Shown here one piece after another: positions 44,851 through 54,214 of a stretch of 64,000 nucleotides of DNA. Position 1 is the first letter of the stretch. The number at the start of each line of letters is the position of its first letter. A program made the translations under genes and the position numbers. Where the stretch lies: positions 40,843 through 104,842 of the forward strand of contig NZ_JAJAQI010000020.1 of the NCBI RefSeq assembly GCF_020523605.1, read 5' to 3'. Under the pieces are notes generated by a model. That model had not been told where the DNA came from. It saw only the letters and a list, made by a program, of their open reading frames with translations, and did not search any database. Origin of the DNA: Roseicella aerolata (GTDB taxonomy: Bacteria > Pseudomonadota > Alphaproteobacteria > Acetobacterales > Acetobacteraceae).

Positions 44851-45696
44851 TCAGATCGCGACACCCATCCGCCCAGCCAGGTCCTGGATGAACTGCCAGG
44901 CCACGCGCCCCGACCGGCCGCCGCGCGTGACGGACCACTCATTGGCCTGCCGCCGCAGCTCCTCCTCCGGCAGTTCGATCCCGAGCGCCCGCGCATAGCC
45001 CTCGACCATGGCGAAATAGGTCGGCTGGTCGCAATTGTGGAAGCCGATCCACAACCCGAAGCGGTCGCTCAGCGAGACCTTCTCCTCCACCGCCTCGGCC
45101 GGGTTGATGGCCGTGCTGCGCTCGTTCTCGATCATGTCGCGCGGCATCAGGTGGCGGCGGTTGGAGGTCGCGTAGAACAGCACATTGGGCGGCCGGCCCT
45201 CGATGCCGCCGTCCAGCACGCTCTTCAGCGCCTTGTAGTCGGCATCCTCCTTCTCGAAGGAGAGGTCGTCGCAGAAGACCAGCGCGCGGCGGTCCTGCGC
45301 GCGCAAGATGTTCAGCAGCTCCGGCAGGGTGCGGATGTCCTCCCGGTGGATTTCGATGAGCGCCAGGCTGCCCGGTATCTCCGCATTGGCTGCGGCGTGG
45401 GCGGCCTTCACCAGAGAGGACTTGCCCATGCCGCGGGCGCCCCAGAGCATGACGTTGTTGGCTGGGAAGCCGCGGGCGAAACGCAGCGTATTGGCCAGCA
45501 ACAGATCCTTCTGCCGGTCGATGCCTTGCAGCAGGGCGATCTCGACGCGGGAGACGCGCGGCACCGGCGAGAGGCGCGGGGCAGGCGATGGGTGCCAGAC
45601 GAAGGCATCGGCGCCCTCCAGGCGGGGGGGCGCCGGCGGCGGCGGCGCCAGGCGCTCCAGCGCCTCGGCGATGCGGGTGAGCAGGGCGATATCCAT
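44851..45696 (-). CDS. DUF815-type AAA ATPase
   Basis: A 281-aa P-loop ATPase of the DUF815 family, function unknown. Walker A is GARGMGKSSLV, Walker B is ALVFCDDLSF, and a sensor-like ATSNRRHLMPRDMIEN follows. These are the family's usual landmarks. The start at 45696 (MDIALLTRIAEALERLAP) fits the family's N-terminus; the frame continues open to 45765 without similarity. It diverges from yajC across 101 bp, an association I recall in alphaproteobacteria. Nothing in sequence shows what it unfolds or moves. Confidence 0.88.
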   Translation of the reverse strand: MDIALLTRIAEALERLAPPPPAPPRLEGADAFVWHPSPAPRLSPVPRVSRVEIALLQGIDRQKDLLLANTLRFARGFPANNVMLWGARGMGKSSLVKAAHAAANAEIPGSLALIEIHREDIRTLPELLNILRAQDRRALVFCDDLSFEKEDADYKALKSVLDGGIEGRPPNVLFYATSNRRHLMPRDMIENERSTAINPAEAVEEKVSLSDRFGLWIGFHNCDQPTYFAMVEGYARALGIELPEEELRRQANEWSVTRGGRSGRVAWQFIQDLAGRMGVAI

Positions 45697-45797
45697 GGCA
45701 GGTTCCGGGGATGGGGCCGCACTTGACGGGAAGGGGGCGGAAGCTAGTTTGCGCCCGCCTTGCACGGCAAGCCGGAACCACGAGGAAATCGCCGAAG

Positions 45798-46139
45798 ATG
45801 CTGATCTCTCCCGCCTATGCGCAGGATGCCGCCGGTGGCGGGCTGGCGCTCATCACCCAGCTGGCGCCCCTCATCCTCATCTTCGCGGTCTTCTACTTCC
45901 TGCTGATCCGCCCGCAGCAGAAGAAGCAGAAGGAGCATCGCGAGATGCTCAAGCAGCTGAAGCGCGGCGACCGCGTGCTGACCGCGGGCGGCATCTTCGC
46001 CAAGGTCACCACCGTGAAGGAGGGCGTGGACGAGGTCGAGGTGGAGATCGCTCCGAATGTCCGTGTCAGCGTGCTGCGCCAGACCATCGGCGACGTGCTG
46101 AAGCCGGTCGGCGCGAACGACGCAGGCACCAAGACCTGA
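45798..46139 (+). CDS. yajC: Preprotein translocase subunit YajC
   Basis: A 113-aa single-span membrane protein that associates with SecDF to aid Sec-dependent export. The N-terminal MLISPAYAQDAAGGG leads into the helix LAPLILIFAVFYFLLIRPQQKKQKEH, the family signature. The cytoplasmic part has RGDRVLTAGGIFAKVTTVKEG and a VEIAPNVRVSVLRQTIGDVL end. The start at 45798 follows GAGGAAATC; earlier in-frame starts lack family similarity. Unusually, secD and secF do not follow; a small exported protein gene does. Confidence 0.95.
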   Translation: MLISPAYAQDAAGGGLALITQLAPLILIFAVFYFLLIRPQQKKQKEHREMLKQLKRGDRVLTAGGIFAKVTTVKEGVDEVEVEIAPNVRVSVLRQTIGDVLKPVGANDAGTKT

Positions 46140-46197
46140 CCCGGCACGGGCGCCGGCAGGTCGCCCGCCGCGCCGCGATCCCGCCGGCCCTCGTCCG

Positions 46198-46662
46198 ATG
46201 AGGCGGCGGCACGCGGTCCTCGCCCTGGGCCTGTTGCTGTCGGCACCAGCGGGCGCCGCCTCGCCTGAAGCCGATTCCCTCCGTGCCCTCGCGGGCGGCA
46301 CCATGGTGCAGCTCGCCGGCCACCCGGTCGTCTCCCTGCCGCTGCGCGGTGCCGTCCGCGGCCGCCAGCAGATGGTCTATGAGGGGTTGCGGTTGCCGGG
46401 CCCGCCGCTCCTGCTGCATGAGGGGCGCTGGCTGGTCGGCTGGGGCTGTGCCGACCCGGAGCCGCGCCAGGGCTGCGCGGATCGTGGCCTCTTCCTCGCC
46501 TTCGATGCAGAGGGCGAGCGGTTGTTCCTGCTGCTGCTCGAGAATGGCGCGCCGATCCATCTGGCGCCACCGAGGGCCGGGCGCTGGCCCGGCGCCCTCG
46601 CCGGGCCCTTCTCGATCTTCGCCCCTGGCCTGGCCCGTGGCCCGGTCTTCGATCCGGACTGA
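46198..46662 (+). CDS. Small exported protein with a Cys pair, function unknown
   Basis: A 154-aa protein with signal peptide MRRRHAVLALGLLLSAPAGAA. The mature part contains VGWGCADPEPRQGCADRGLF, a Cys-x8-Cys pair likely to form a disulfide in the periplasm, followed by beta-like strands FLAFDAEGERLFLLLLENG. The Cys-loop-then-FLAF pattern faintly resembles lysozyme inhibitors of the Ivy type (CKPHDC then FAF), but the His is missing and the match is too weak to name it. It lies 58 bases after yajC in the same direction, at the place where secD would normally be. Confidence 0.6.
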   Translation: MRRRHAVLALGLLLSAPAGAASPEADSLRALAGGTMVQLAGHPVVSLPLRGAVRGRQQMVYEGLRLPGPPLLLHEGRWLVGWGCADPEPRQGCADRGLFLAFDAEGERLFLLLLENGAPIHLAPPRAGRWPGALAGPFSIFAPGLARGPVFDPD

Positions 46663-46757
46663 GCCCCGTGCAGGGCGCGGGGCGCGGACTGCGTCCCGCG
46701 CGCATCACGGGGCGGCCTGGATAGGGCATCATGGCCAGCGAATCGAGGGAGACGAGC

Positions 46758-47357
46758 ATGGCTGACCCCAGGACCCTGCTGCAGATGGCCGGCGCGCCGG
46801 CGCATCCCGCGCCTCTGGATGCGGCCGCCCTGATCATCGTCGATGCCCAGGGCGAGTACCGGGAGGGCAGGCTGCCGCTGGAGGGCATCGGGCCAGCCGT
46901 CGAACGCCTCGCCGTGCTGCTGGCGGCCGCGCGCAAGGCGGGCATGCCGGTAATCCATATCGCCCATAAGGGGCGCCCTGGCGGGCTGTTCGACCGCGAG
47001 GGGGCAGGCGGCGCCATCCTGCCGGAACTCGCGCCCGCGGCTGGTGAGCCGGTGGTGGAGAAGGGGCTGCCAAACGCCTTCGCCGGCACCGACCTGCAGG
47101 ACCGGCTGGCGGCGCTCGGCCGTAAGGAATTGCTGCTGGCCGGCTTCCAGACGCATATGTGCATCAGTTCGACGGCGCGCGCGGCGCTCGATCTCGGCTA
47201 TCGCGTGACCATTGCGGGCGATGCCTGCGCGACCCGCGCGCTGCCGGACGCGCTGGGCGGTGCGCCGATCAGCGGTGCGGAGATCCACCGCATCGCGCTG
47301 GCGGAACTGGCCGACCGCTTCGCGGTCGTCGCGCCGGTTGCGGCGATCATCGGCTAA
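46758..47357 (+). CDS. Isochorismatase-like cysteine hydrolase
   Basis: A 199-aa member of the cysteine hydrolase (isochorismatase-fold) family, cytosolic. The catalytic Asp is in ALIIVDAQGEYREG, the Lys in HKGRPGGLF or VVEKGLPNAF, and the nucleophile Cys in GFQTHMCISSTARAALDLGYRVTIAGDACATR. All three are in family positions. Members hydrolyse amides or ester-type bonds such as in nicotinamide or N-carbamoyl compounds; the substrate here is not readable. The start at 46758 follows GAGGGAGACGAGC; an in-frame ATG at 46731 has a poorer site. It ends 123 bases before a terminator shared with sodB on the other strand. Confidence 0.85.
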   Translation: MADPRTLLQMAGAPAHPAPLDAAALIIVDAQGEYREGRLPLEGIGPAVERLAVLLAAARKAGMPVIHIAHKGRPGGLFDREGAGGAILPELAPAAGEPVVEKGLPNAFAGTDLQDRLAALGRKELLLAGFQTHMCISSTARAALDLGYRVTIAGDACATRALPDALGGAPISGAEIHRIALAELADRFAVVAPVAAIIG

Positions 47358-47480
47358 ACAGAAGACGGTGCCGCCAGGATGGAGACCACGCCTGGTTTTC
47401 ATTTCCGGCCGGTCGATCCTGCCGGTGGTGCACCAGAGCGGATTGCGGACGGGGATGAACGCCCGGGAGCGTATGAAATG

Positions 47481-47507
47481 AAAAAGGCGCCCGGTTGCCC
47501 GGGCGCC
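47481..47507 (-). terminator. Rho-independent terminator of superoxide dismutase gene
   Basis: On the minus strand a perfect 9-bp stem GGCGCCCGG / CCGGGCGCC (47486-47507) with loop GCAA is followed by a TTTTT run (47485-47481). It ends 26 bases past the sod stop codon. This is the only textbook intrinsic terminator seen in the window. Confidence 0.88.
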
Positions 47508-47532
47508 CCTTCCGTTCGGCCGGTCCGCAGCT

Positions 47533-48171
47533 TCAGGCGCTCTGGCCGGACTTCAGTCCGCCCTGCTGCAGCAGGGTGTTCACCACTTCCCAATCCACCA
47601 GCTTGTTCAGGAAGTTGTCGAGATAGTTCGGGCGCACGTTGCGGAAGTCCAGGTAGTAGGCGTGCTCCCACACATCGACGCCGAGGATCGGGGTGCCCTC
47701 GCCGGTCGAGATCGGGTTGGCGCCGTTCGGGGTCTTGGTGACCTTCAGCTTCCCATCGGGCGCGATGATCAGCCAGGCCCAGCCGGAGCCGAACTGGGTC
47801 ACGCCGGCCTGCTTGAAGGCCTCCTTGAACTGGGCGAGGCCGCCGAGATCCTGGTCGATCTTCGCGGCGAGCGTGGCCGGCAGCTTGTCCCCGCCGCCCT
47901 TGGGCGACATCACCTGCCAGAACAGGATGTGGTTCCAGTGCTGGCCGGCCTGGTTGAGCACGGGCAGGCCGTCCGTGCCGGCCTTGCCGGCTTCGGCCAC
48001 GATCTGCTCCAGGCTCTTGCCCTGGAGGCCCTTGCTCTCGATCAGCCCGTTCAGCGCGGTGACATAGGCGTTGTGGTGCTTGCCGTGATGGAGCTCGAGC
48101 GTCTCCTGGCACATGCCCTGACCGGCGAGCGCGTCGGGGGAATAGGGCAGCGGCGGCAGGCTGAAGGCCAT
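47533..48171 (-). CDS. sodB: Superoxide dismutase, Fe/Mn type
   Basis: A 212-aa metalloenzyme disproportionating superoxide. Metal ligands are in the standard places: LELHHGKHHNAYV (first His), NHILFWQVMSP (second His), and DVWEHAYYLDFRNVRPNYLDNF (Asp and third His, in the DVWEHAYY signature). GSGWAWLI is also conserved. Whether Fe or Mn is used is uncertain; the QAGQHWNHILFW and AQFKEAFKQ patterns fit the Fe-type cambialistic group of alphaproteobacteria. The start at 48171 follows AGGAGAG. A strong terminator follows the gene. Confidence 0.95.
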   Translation of the reverse strand: MAFSLPPLPYSPDALAGQGMCQETLELHHGKHHNAYVTALNGLIESKGLQGKSLEQIVAEAGKAGTDGLPVLNQAGQHWNHILFWQVMSPKGGGDKLPATLAAKIDQDLGGLAQFKEAFKQAGVTQFGSGWAWLIIAPDGKLKVTKTPNGANPISTGEGTPILGVDVWEHAYYLDFRNVRPNYLDNFLNKLVDWEVVNTLLQQGGLKSGQSA

Positions 48172-48284
48172 GGGCTGTCTCTCCTGATTCTTGGTGGAGT
48201 GCGCCCGGACCATGCCCGGGAGCCGCGCCAACAGCTAGGAGGGGTGCCGTGGCGCGTCAAGCAAGGGGCGGGCATAAGGCGCGC

Positions 48285-49112
48285 ATGGCGAAACAGCACA
48301 CCCTGTCCGGCATCGCGGAATTCGCGCGGCGGCACGACCCGGACCGCTTCCTCTGTGCGCTCTTCGCGCCCGCAGCACAACGGGAGGCATTGTTCGCGCT
48401 GATCGCCTACAACCATGAGCTTGCCCGTGCGCGGGAGGCGGCGAAGACGCCCCTGATTGCCCTGATGCGCCTGCAATGGTGGCGGGAAGTGGTGGAGCAC
48501 GCGGCCGAGGGCCGGCCGCCCCGGCGGCATGAGGTGGCGGCGCCGCTGCATGCCGCGGTCGCGGCGGGGGCGATCGATCCTGCCGACCTGCTGGCCATGG
48601 CTGATGCGCGGGAGATCGAGGCGGAGGAGGAGGGCATCCCGACGCGGGAGGCTTTTTCCGCCTATCTGCGTGGCACCGCGGGCGGCGTCGCGGTCGCGGC
48701 CGGGCGGTTGCTCGGCGCGCCGCCGTCGCTGTTGCCGGCCTTGCAGCAGGCAGGCCTGGCCTATGGACTCGCAGGCGTGCTGCGCAGCGTGCCGGCGCTG
48801 GCGGGGCAGGGGCGCTGCCTGCTGCCGCTGGATGCGCTGGCAGAGGCTGGGCTGACGCCGGAGGCGGTGGTGCAGGAACCCGGCGCCGCCCGGCCTGTCG
48901 TCGCGGCGCTCGCCGAGGCCGGTCTCGCTGCGCAGGCGGCGCCACGGGCCGCGCTGCGCCGGCTCGGTCGTTCCCCGATCGCCGCCGCGCTGCCGGCGGT
49001 GCTGGCGCGGCGCGACCTGCGGCGGCTCACGCGCGGCCCGGTCGCCGCCGGCCCGCGCAGCTTCGGCGACCGCCTGGCGGTCACGCTGGCGGGCCTGACG
49101 GCGCGCATCTGA
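48285..49112 (+). CDS. Squalene/phytoene synthase family protein, NDUFAF6-like
   Basis: A 275-aa protein with the trans-isoprenyl synthase fold. The N-terminus PDRFLCALFAPAAQREALFALIAYNHELARAREA and LIALMRLQWWREVVE resemble the phytoene synthase-like proteins related to human NDUFAF6, a complex I assembly factor. The expected first Asp-rich motif is reduced to MADAREIEAEEE and the second is not clear, so prenyl synthase activity is doubtful. The ATG at 48285 follows AAGGCG. In relatives it often closes a yajC-secD-secF group; here it stands after sodB on the other strand. Confidence 0.78.
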   Translation: MAKQHTLSGIAEFARRHDPDRFLCALFAPAAQREALFALIAYNHELARAREAAKTPLIALMRLQWWREVVEHAAEGRPPRRHEVAAPLHAAVAAGAIDPADLLAMADAREIEAEEEGIPTREAFSAYLRGTAGGVAVAAGRLLGAPPSLLPALQQAGLAYGLAGVLRSVPALAGQGRCLLPLDALAEAGLTPEAVVQEPGAARPVVAALAEAGLAAQAAPRAALRRLGRSPIAAALPAVLARRDLRRLTRGPVAAGPRSFGDRLAVTLAGLTARI

Positions 49113-49226
49113 TGCTTGGCGCAGGAAGCCCCGGCCCGCGGCCCATGCCGCGAAGCCGGGGCCCGGAGGGCCGCCGGTGTCTGAGGCAGGACATGCGCCA
49201 GCCTGTCATGCGCCAGATATGATCCG

Positions 49227-52124
<2,898 letters not shown>

Positions 52125-52156
52125 GCGATCGCTCCGCGGGCCTCGGGCTGGCCCAG

Positions 52157-52171
52157 GTTCACATTGTGTTC
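52157..52171. promoter_or_regulatory. LexA (SOS) box between uvrA and ssb
   Basis: GTTC-ACATTGT-GTTC at 52157-52171 matches exactly the alphaproteobacterial LexA operator GTTC-N7-GTTC. It lies 33 bases before the uvrA start on the minus strand and 128 bases before the ssb ATG, so it is best placed to repress uvrA and could also affect ssb. Confidence 0.82.
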
Positions 52172-52298
52172 TTGGGTGAATGCCACCATATTGGGGTGGC
52201 GGGAAGGGGCCTCGACGGGCTCCGGGGCATCTCGCCGGGCTGGCTCAGGGCCTGCCCGGCCGGTATGCTATGCGCTCGATTCCAGGGGTTTGGACGGC

Positions 52299-52826
52299 AT
52301 GGCCGGCAGCGTGAACAAGGTGATCCTGGTGGGCAATCTGGGGCGCGACCCCGAAGCCCGCAACATGCAGTCCGGCGGCAAGGTGGTGTCCTTTTCCGTC
52401 GCAACGTCGGAGACCTGGAACGACCGCGCCTCCGGCGAGCGGAAGGAGAAGACGCAGTGGCACCGCGTCGCCATCTTCAATGAGCGGCTGGGCGAGATCG
52501 CGGAGAAGTACCTGCGCAAGGGCAGCAAGGTCTATATCGAAGGCTCGCTCGAGAGCCGGAAATACACCGACAAGGACGGGCAGGAGCGCGAGACTTTCGA
52601 GGTCGTGATCAGCCGCTTCAAGGGCGAACTGACCCTGCTCGACAGCCGCGGCGGTGGCGGCGGGGAGATGGGCGAAGGCGGTGGCGGCGGCTATGGCGGC
52701 GGTGGCCGCTCCTCCGGCGGCTATGGCGGCGGGGACCGTTCGGGCGGCGGCAGTCGGGGCGGCGGTGGCGGCTGGGACAGCAAGCCGAAGGGCGGCTCCG
52801 ACCTGGACGACGACATCCCGTTCTGA
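52299..52826 (+). CDS. ssb: Single-stranded DNA-binding protein
   Basis: A 175-aa SSB that coats single-stranded DNA in replication, recombination and repair. The OB-fold spans about residues 1-110 (VNKVILVGNLGRDPEARNM, SFSVATSETWNDR, EKTQWHRVAIFNERLGEIAEKYLRKGSKVYIEGSL). A Gly-rich linker follows, then the acidic tip DLDDDIPF, which binds partner proteins. The start at 52299 (MAGSVNKV) is set by family alignment; the reading frame runs open far upstream only because it mirrors uvrA. Divergent from uvrA with an SOS box between them. Confidence 0.98.
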   Translation: MAGSVNKVILVGNLGRDPEARNMQSGGKVVSFSVATSETWNDRASGERKEKTQWHRVAIFNERLGEIAEKYLRKGSKVYIEGSLESRKYTDKDGQERETFEVVISRFKGELTLLDSRGGGGGEMGEGGGGGYGGGGRSSGGYGGGDRSGGGSRGGGGGWDSKPKGGSDLDDDIPF

Positions 52827-52843
52827 CGGGGTGCAGCGGGTGC

Positions 52844-53836
52844 TCAACCCGCCGCGATATCCTCCATGATCCGGCTGGCCGGGCGGTTGAGCAGCCCGGC
52901 AAACTCCGCATCGCCCGGCACCGGGACTTGCGTATCCTGCCAGTCCGGCCCGATCGGCTGCAGCAATTGCCGGCGGAGCGCCGCTGGCATGCCGGAATCG
53001 AGGTCCAGCCTGCGCAGCGGCCCGGGCCGGGCCCGCACCAGGCTGTCGATCAGGCAGAGCGCCATCCAGCAGATCGGTGCCAGGATCTTGTAGACGAAGG
53101 CCCGCGGTTCCCGGACCAGCCGCCCCGCCGCATCGGCGAGATTGATCGGGGCGGAGCGGCCGATCACCGGCCCGGCATCCACCTCCTCCGTCATCCGGTG
53201 CACCGACCAGACAGTGTGGGTCACGCCCCGCGCCTCCATATCCGCCCAGGGGGATGGGCCGGCGCCATGGCCATTGGCCAGGTCGGTCGGGTGGCAGTTA
53301 TAGGCACCCTGCGGGGCGGTATCGAGGATGGCCCGGTCCAGCACCTGCCCGAAGCCGCAGGTGATGATGGCGTCCGGCTGCCAGGCGGCCAGCACCCGGC
53401 GGAAGCCCGGTGTCTTGACCTCCCCCGTATAGACCGGGATTCCGGCCTCCAGCGCCGTGCGGACCAGCCGCAGTTTCACCGCCAGCCGCTCTTCCTCCGA
53501 CATCAGGGACCATGCGCGCTTGCGCAGGCTGATGCGGGCCTGCGGGCTGATCGGGTCGTCGGTGACCACCCCGACCACACGGATCCGGCCGGGCAGGCGC
53601 CGCAGATAGGCAAGCGCCGCATGCAGCGTCGCCTGGCCGATCCAGAAGCTGACGAACAGGACCAGGCGAAGCTCGGCCTGCTCCTGGGGTTGCTGCGAGT
53701 TCGGGGGATGCAGCAGGACGCCCCAGCGCGCGCCCTCCGGCACCTGGCACACGCAGCCGGGCGGAAGGCCCCGCAGCCACCCCGGAGGGTCAGAATTCTC
53801 GATACCGGCTGTCATTTCCGGGTCCTCGGTGCGCAT
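52844..53836 (-). CDS. Formyltransferase-family protein, function unknown
   Basis: A 330-aa protein with a formyltransferase catalytic core: DAIITCGFGQVLDRAIL, then YNCHPTDLANGHGAGPSPWADMEARGVTHTVWSVHRMTEEVDAGPVIG. Asn and His of NxHP and the Asp of VDAGPV sit as in methionyl-tRNA formyltransferase or sugar-nucleotide formyltransferases. The N-terminal ~100 residues (MTAGIENSDPPGWLRGLPPG...) are not the usual folate domain start, and the C-terminal helices have no OB fold, so it is not Fmt. A sugar or amino-acid formylating role is possible. It ends 17 bases from the ssb stop (convergent). Upstream is a 378-bp AT-richer gap before gyrA. Confidence 0.65.
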   Translation of the reverse strand: MRTEDPEMTAGIENSDPPGWLRGLPPGCVCQVPEGARWGVLLHPPNSQQPQEQAELRLVLFVSFWIGQATLHAALAYLRRLPGRIRVVGVVTDDPISPQARISLRKRAWSLMSEEERLAVKLRLVRTALEAGIPVYTGEVKTPGFRRVLAAWQPDAIITCGFGQVLDRAILDTAPQGAYNCHPTDLANGHGAGPSPWADMEARGVTHTVWSVHRMTEEVDAGPVIGRSAPINLADAAGRLVREPRAFVYKILAPICWMALCLIDSLVRARPGPLRRLDLDSGMPAALRRQLLQPIGPDWQDTQVPVPGDAEFAGLLNRPASRIMEDIAAG

Positions 53837-54214
53837 TGTCCTACCCGCTTCGCGGCGCGAGACGGCCCCGGTTTCGCCGGGGACAGCGCTCTGACCGGCG
53901 GGTCATGGCCGGCCCGGCCGGAGGACGCTCGCGGCCCGTGGGACAGGGACTTAGGAGTTCACCATAAGGATTACGCTTGTTTTAATCAACTTTTGGTTTT
54001 TGTTATCGGGGGATTTACAAACTTATCGGGCAAGACGCCAGAGCGCGGCGGTACCGGAACACTCGCATTCGGGCGCGCGCGGTTTGCCGCCGGGCCGCGG
54101 AATCACTATCTTTCGGGAGAAATGCGGGGGGCTCGACGACGCCCCCCGCGTCAACCCGCGCGATGCCGCAGCAGGGTGCCCCGGGGTGCCCGCCGGCCAG
54201 GAAAGTAGGACAGC
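53837..54214. promoter_or_regulatory. AT-rich gap with candidate gyrA promoter
   Basis: No gene is seen. A strikingly AT-rich patch at about 53955-54020 contrasts with the GC-rich surroundings. It holds TTGTTT (53977-53982), an 18-nt spacer and TGTTAT (54001-54006), a fair sigma-70 promoter reading toward gyrA. The remaining ~200 bases would form a long untranslated leader ending in AGGA before the GTG start. The formyltransferase gene probably starts from the other side of the gap. Confidence 0.45.

Noticed and set aside
46198..46662. Ivy-type lysozyme inhibitor call for the exported Cys-pair protein
   Set aside because: Only a vague Cys-loop-then-FLAF resemblance; the diagnostic His between the cysteines is absent.
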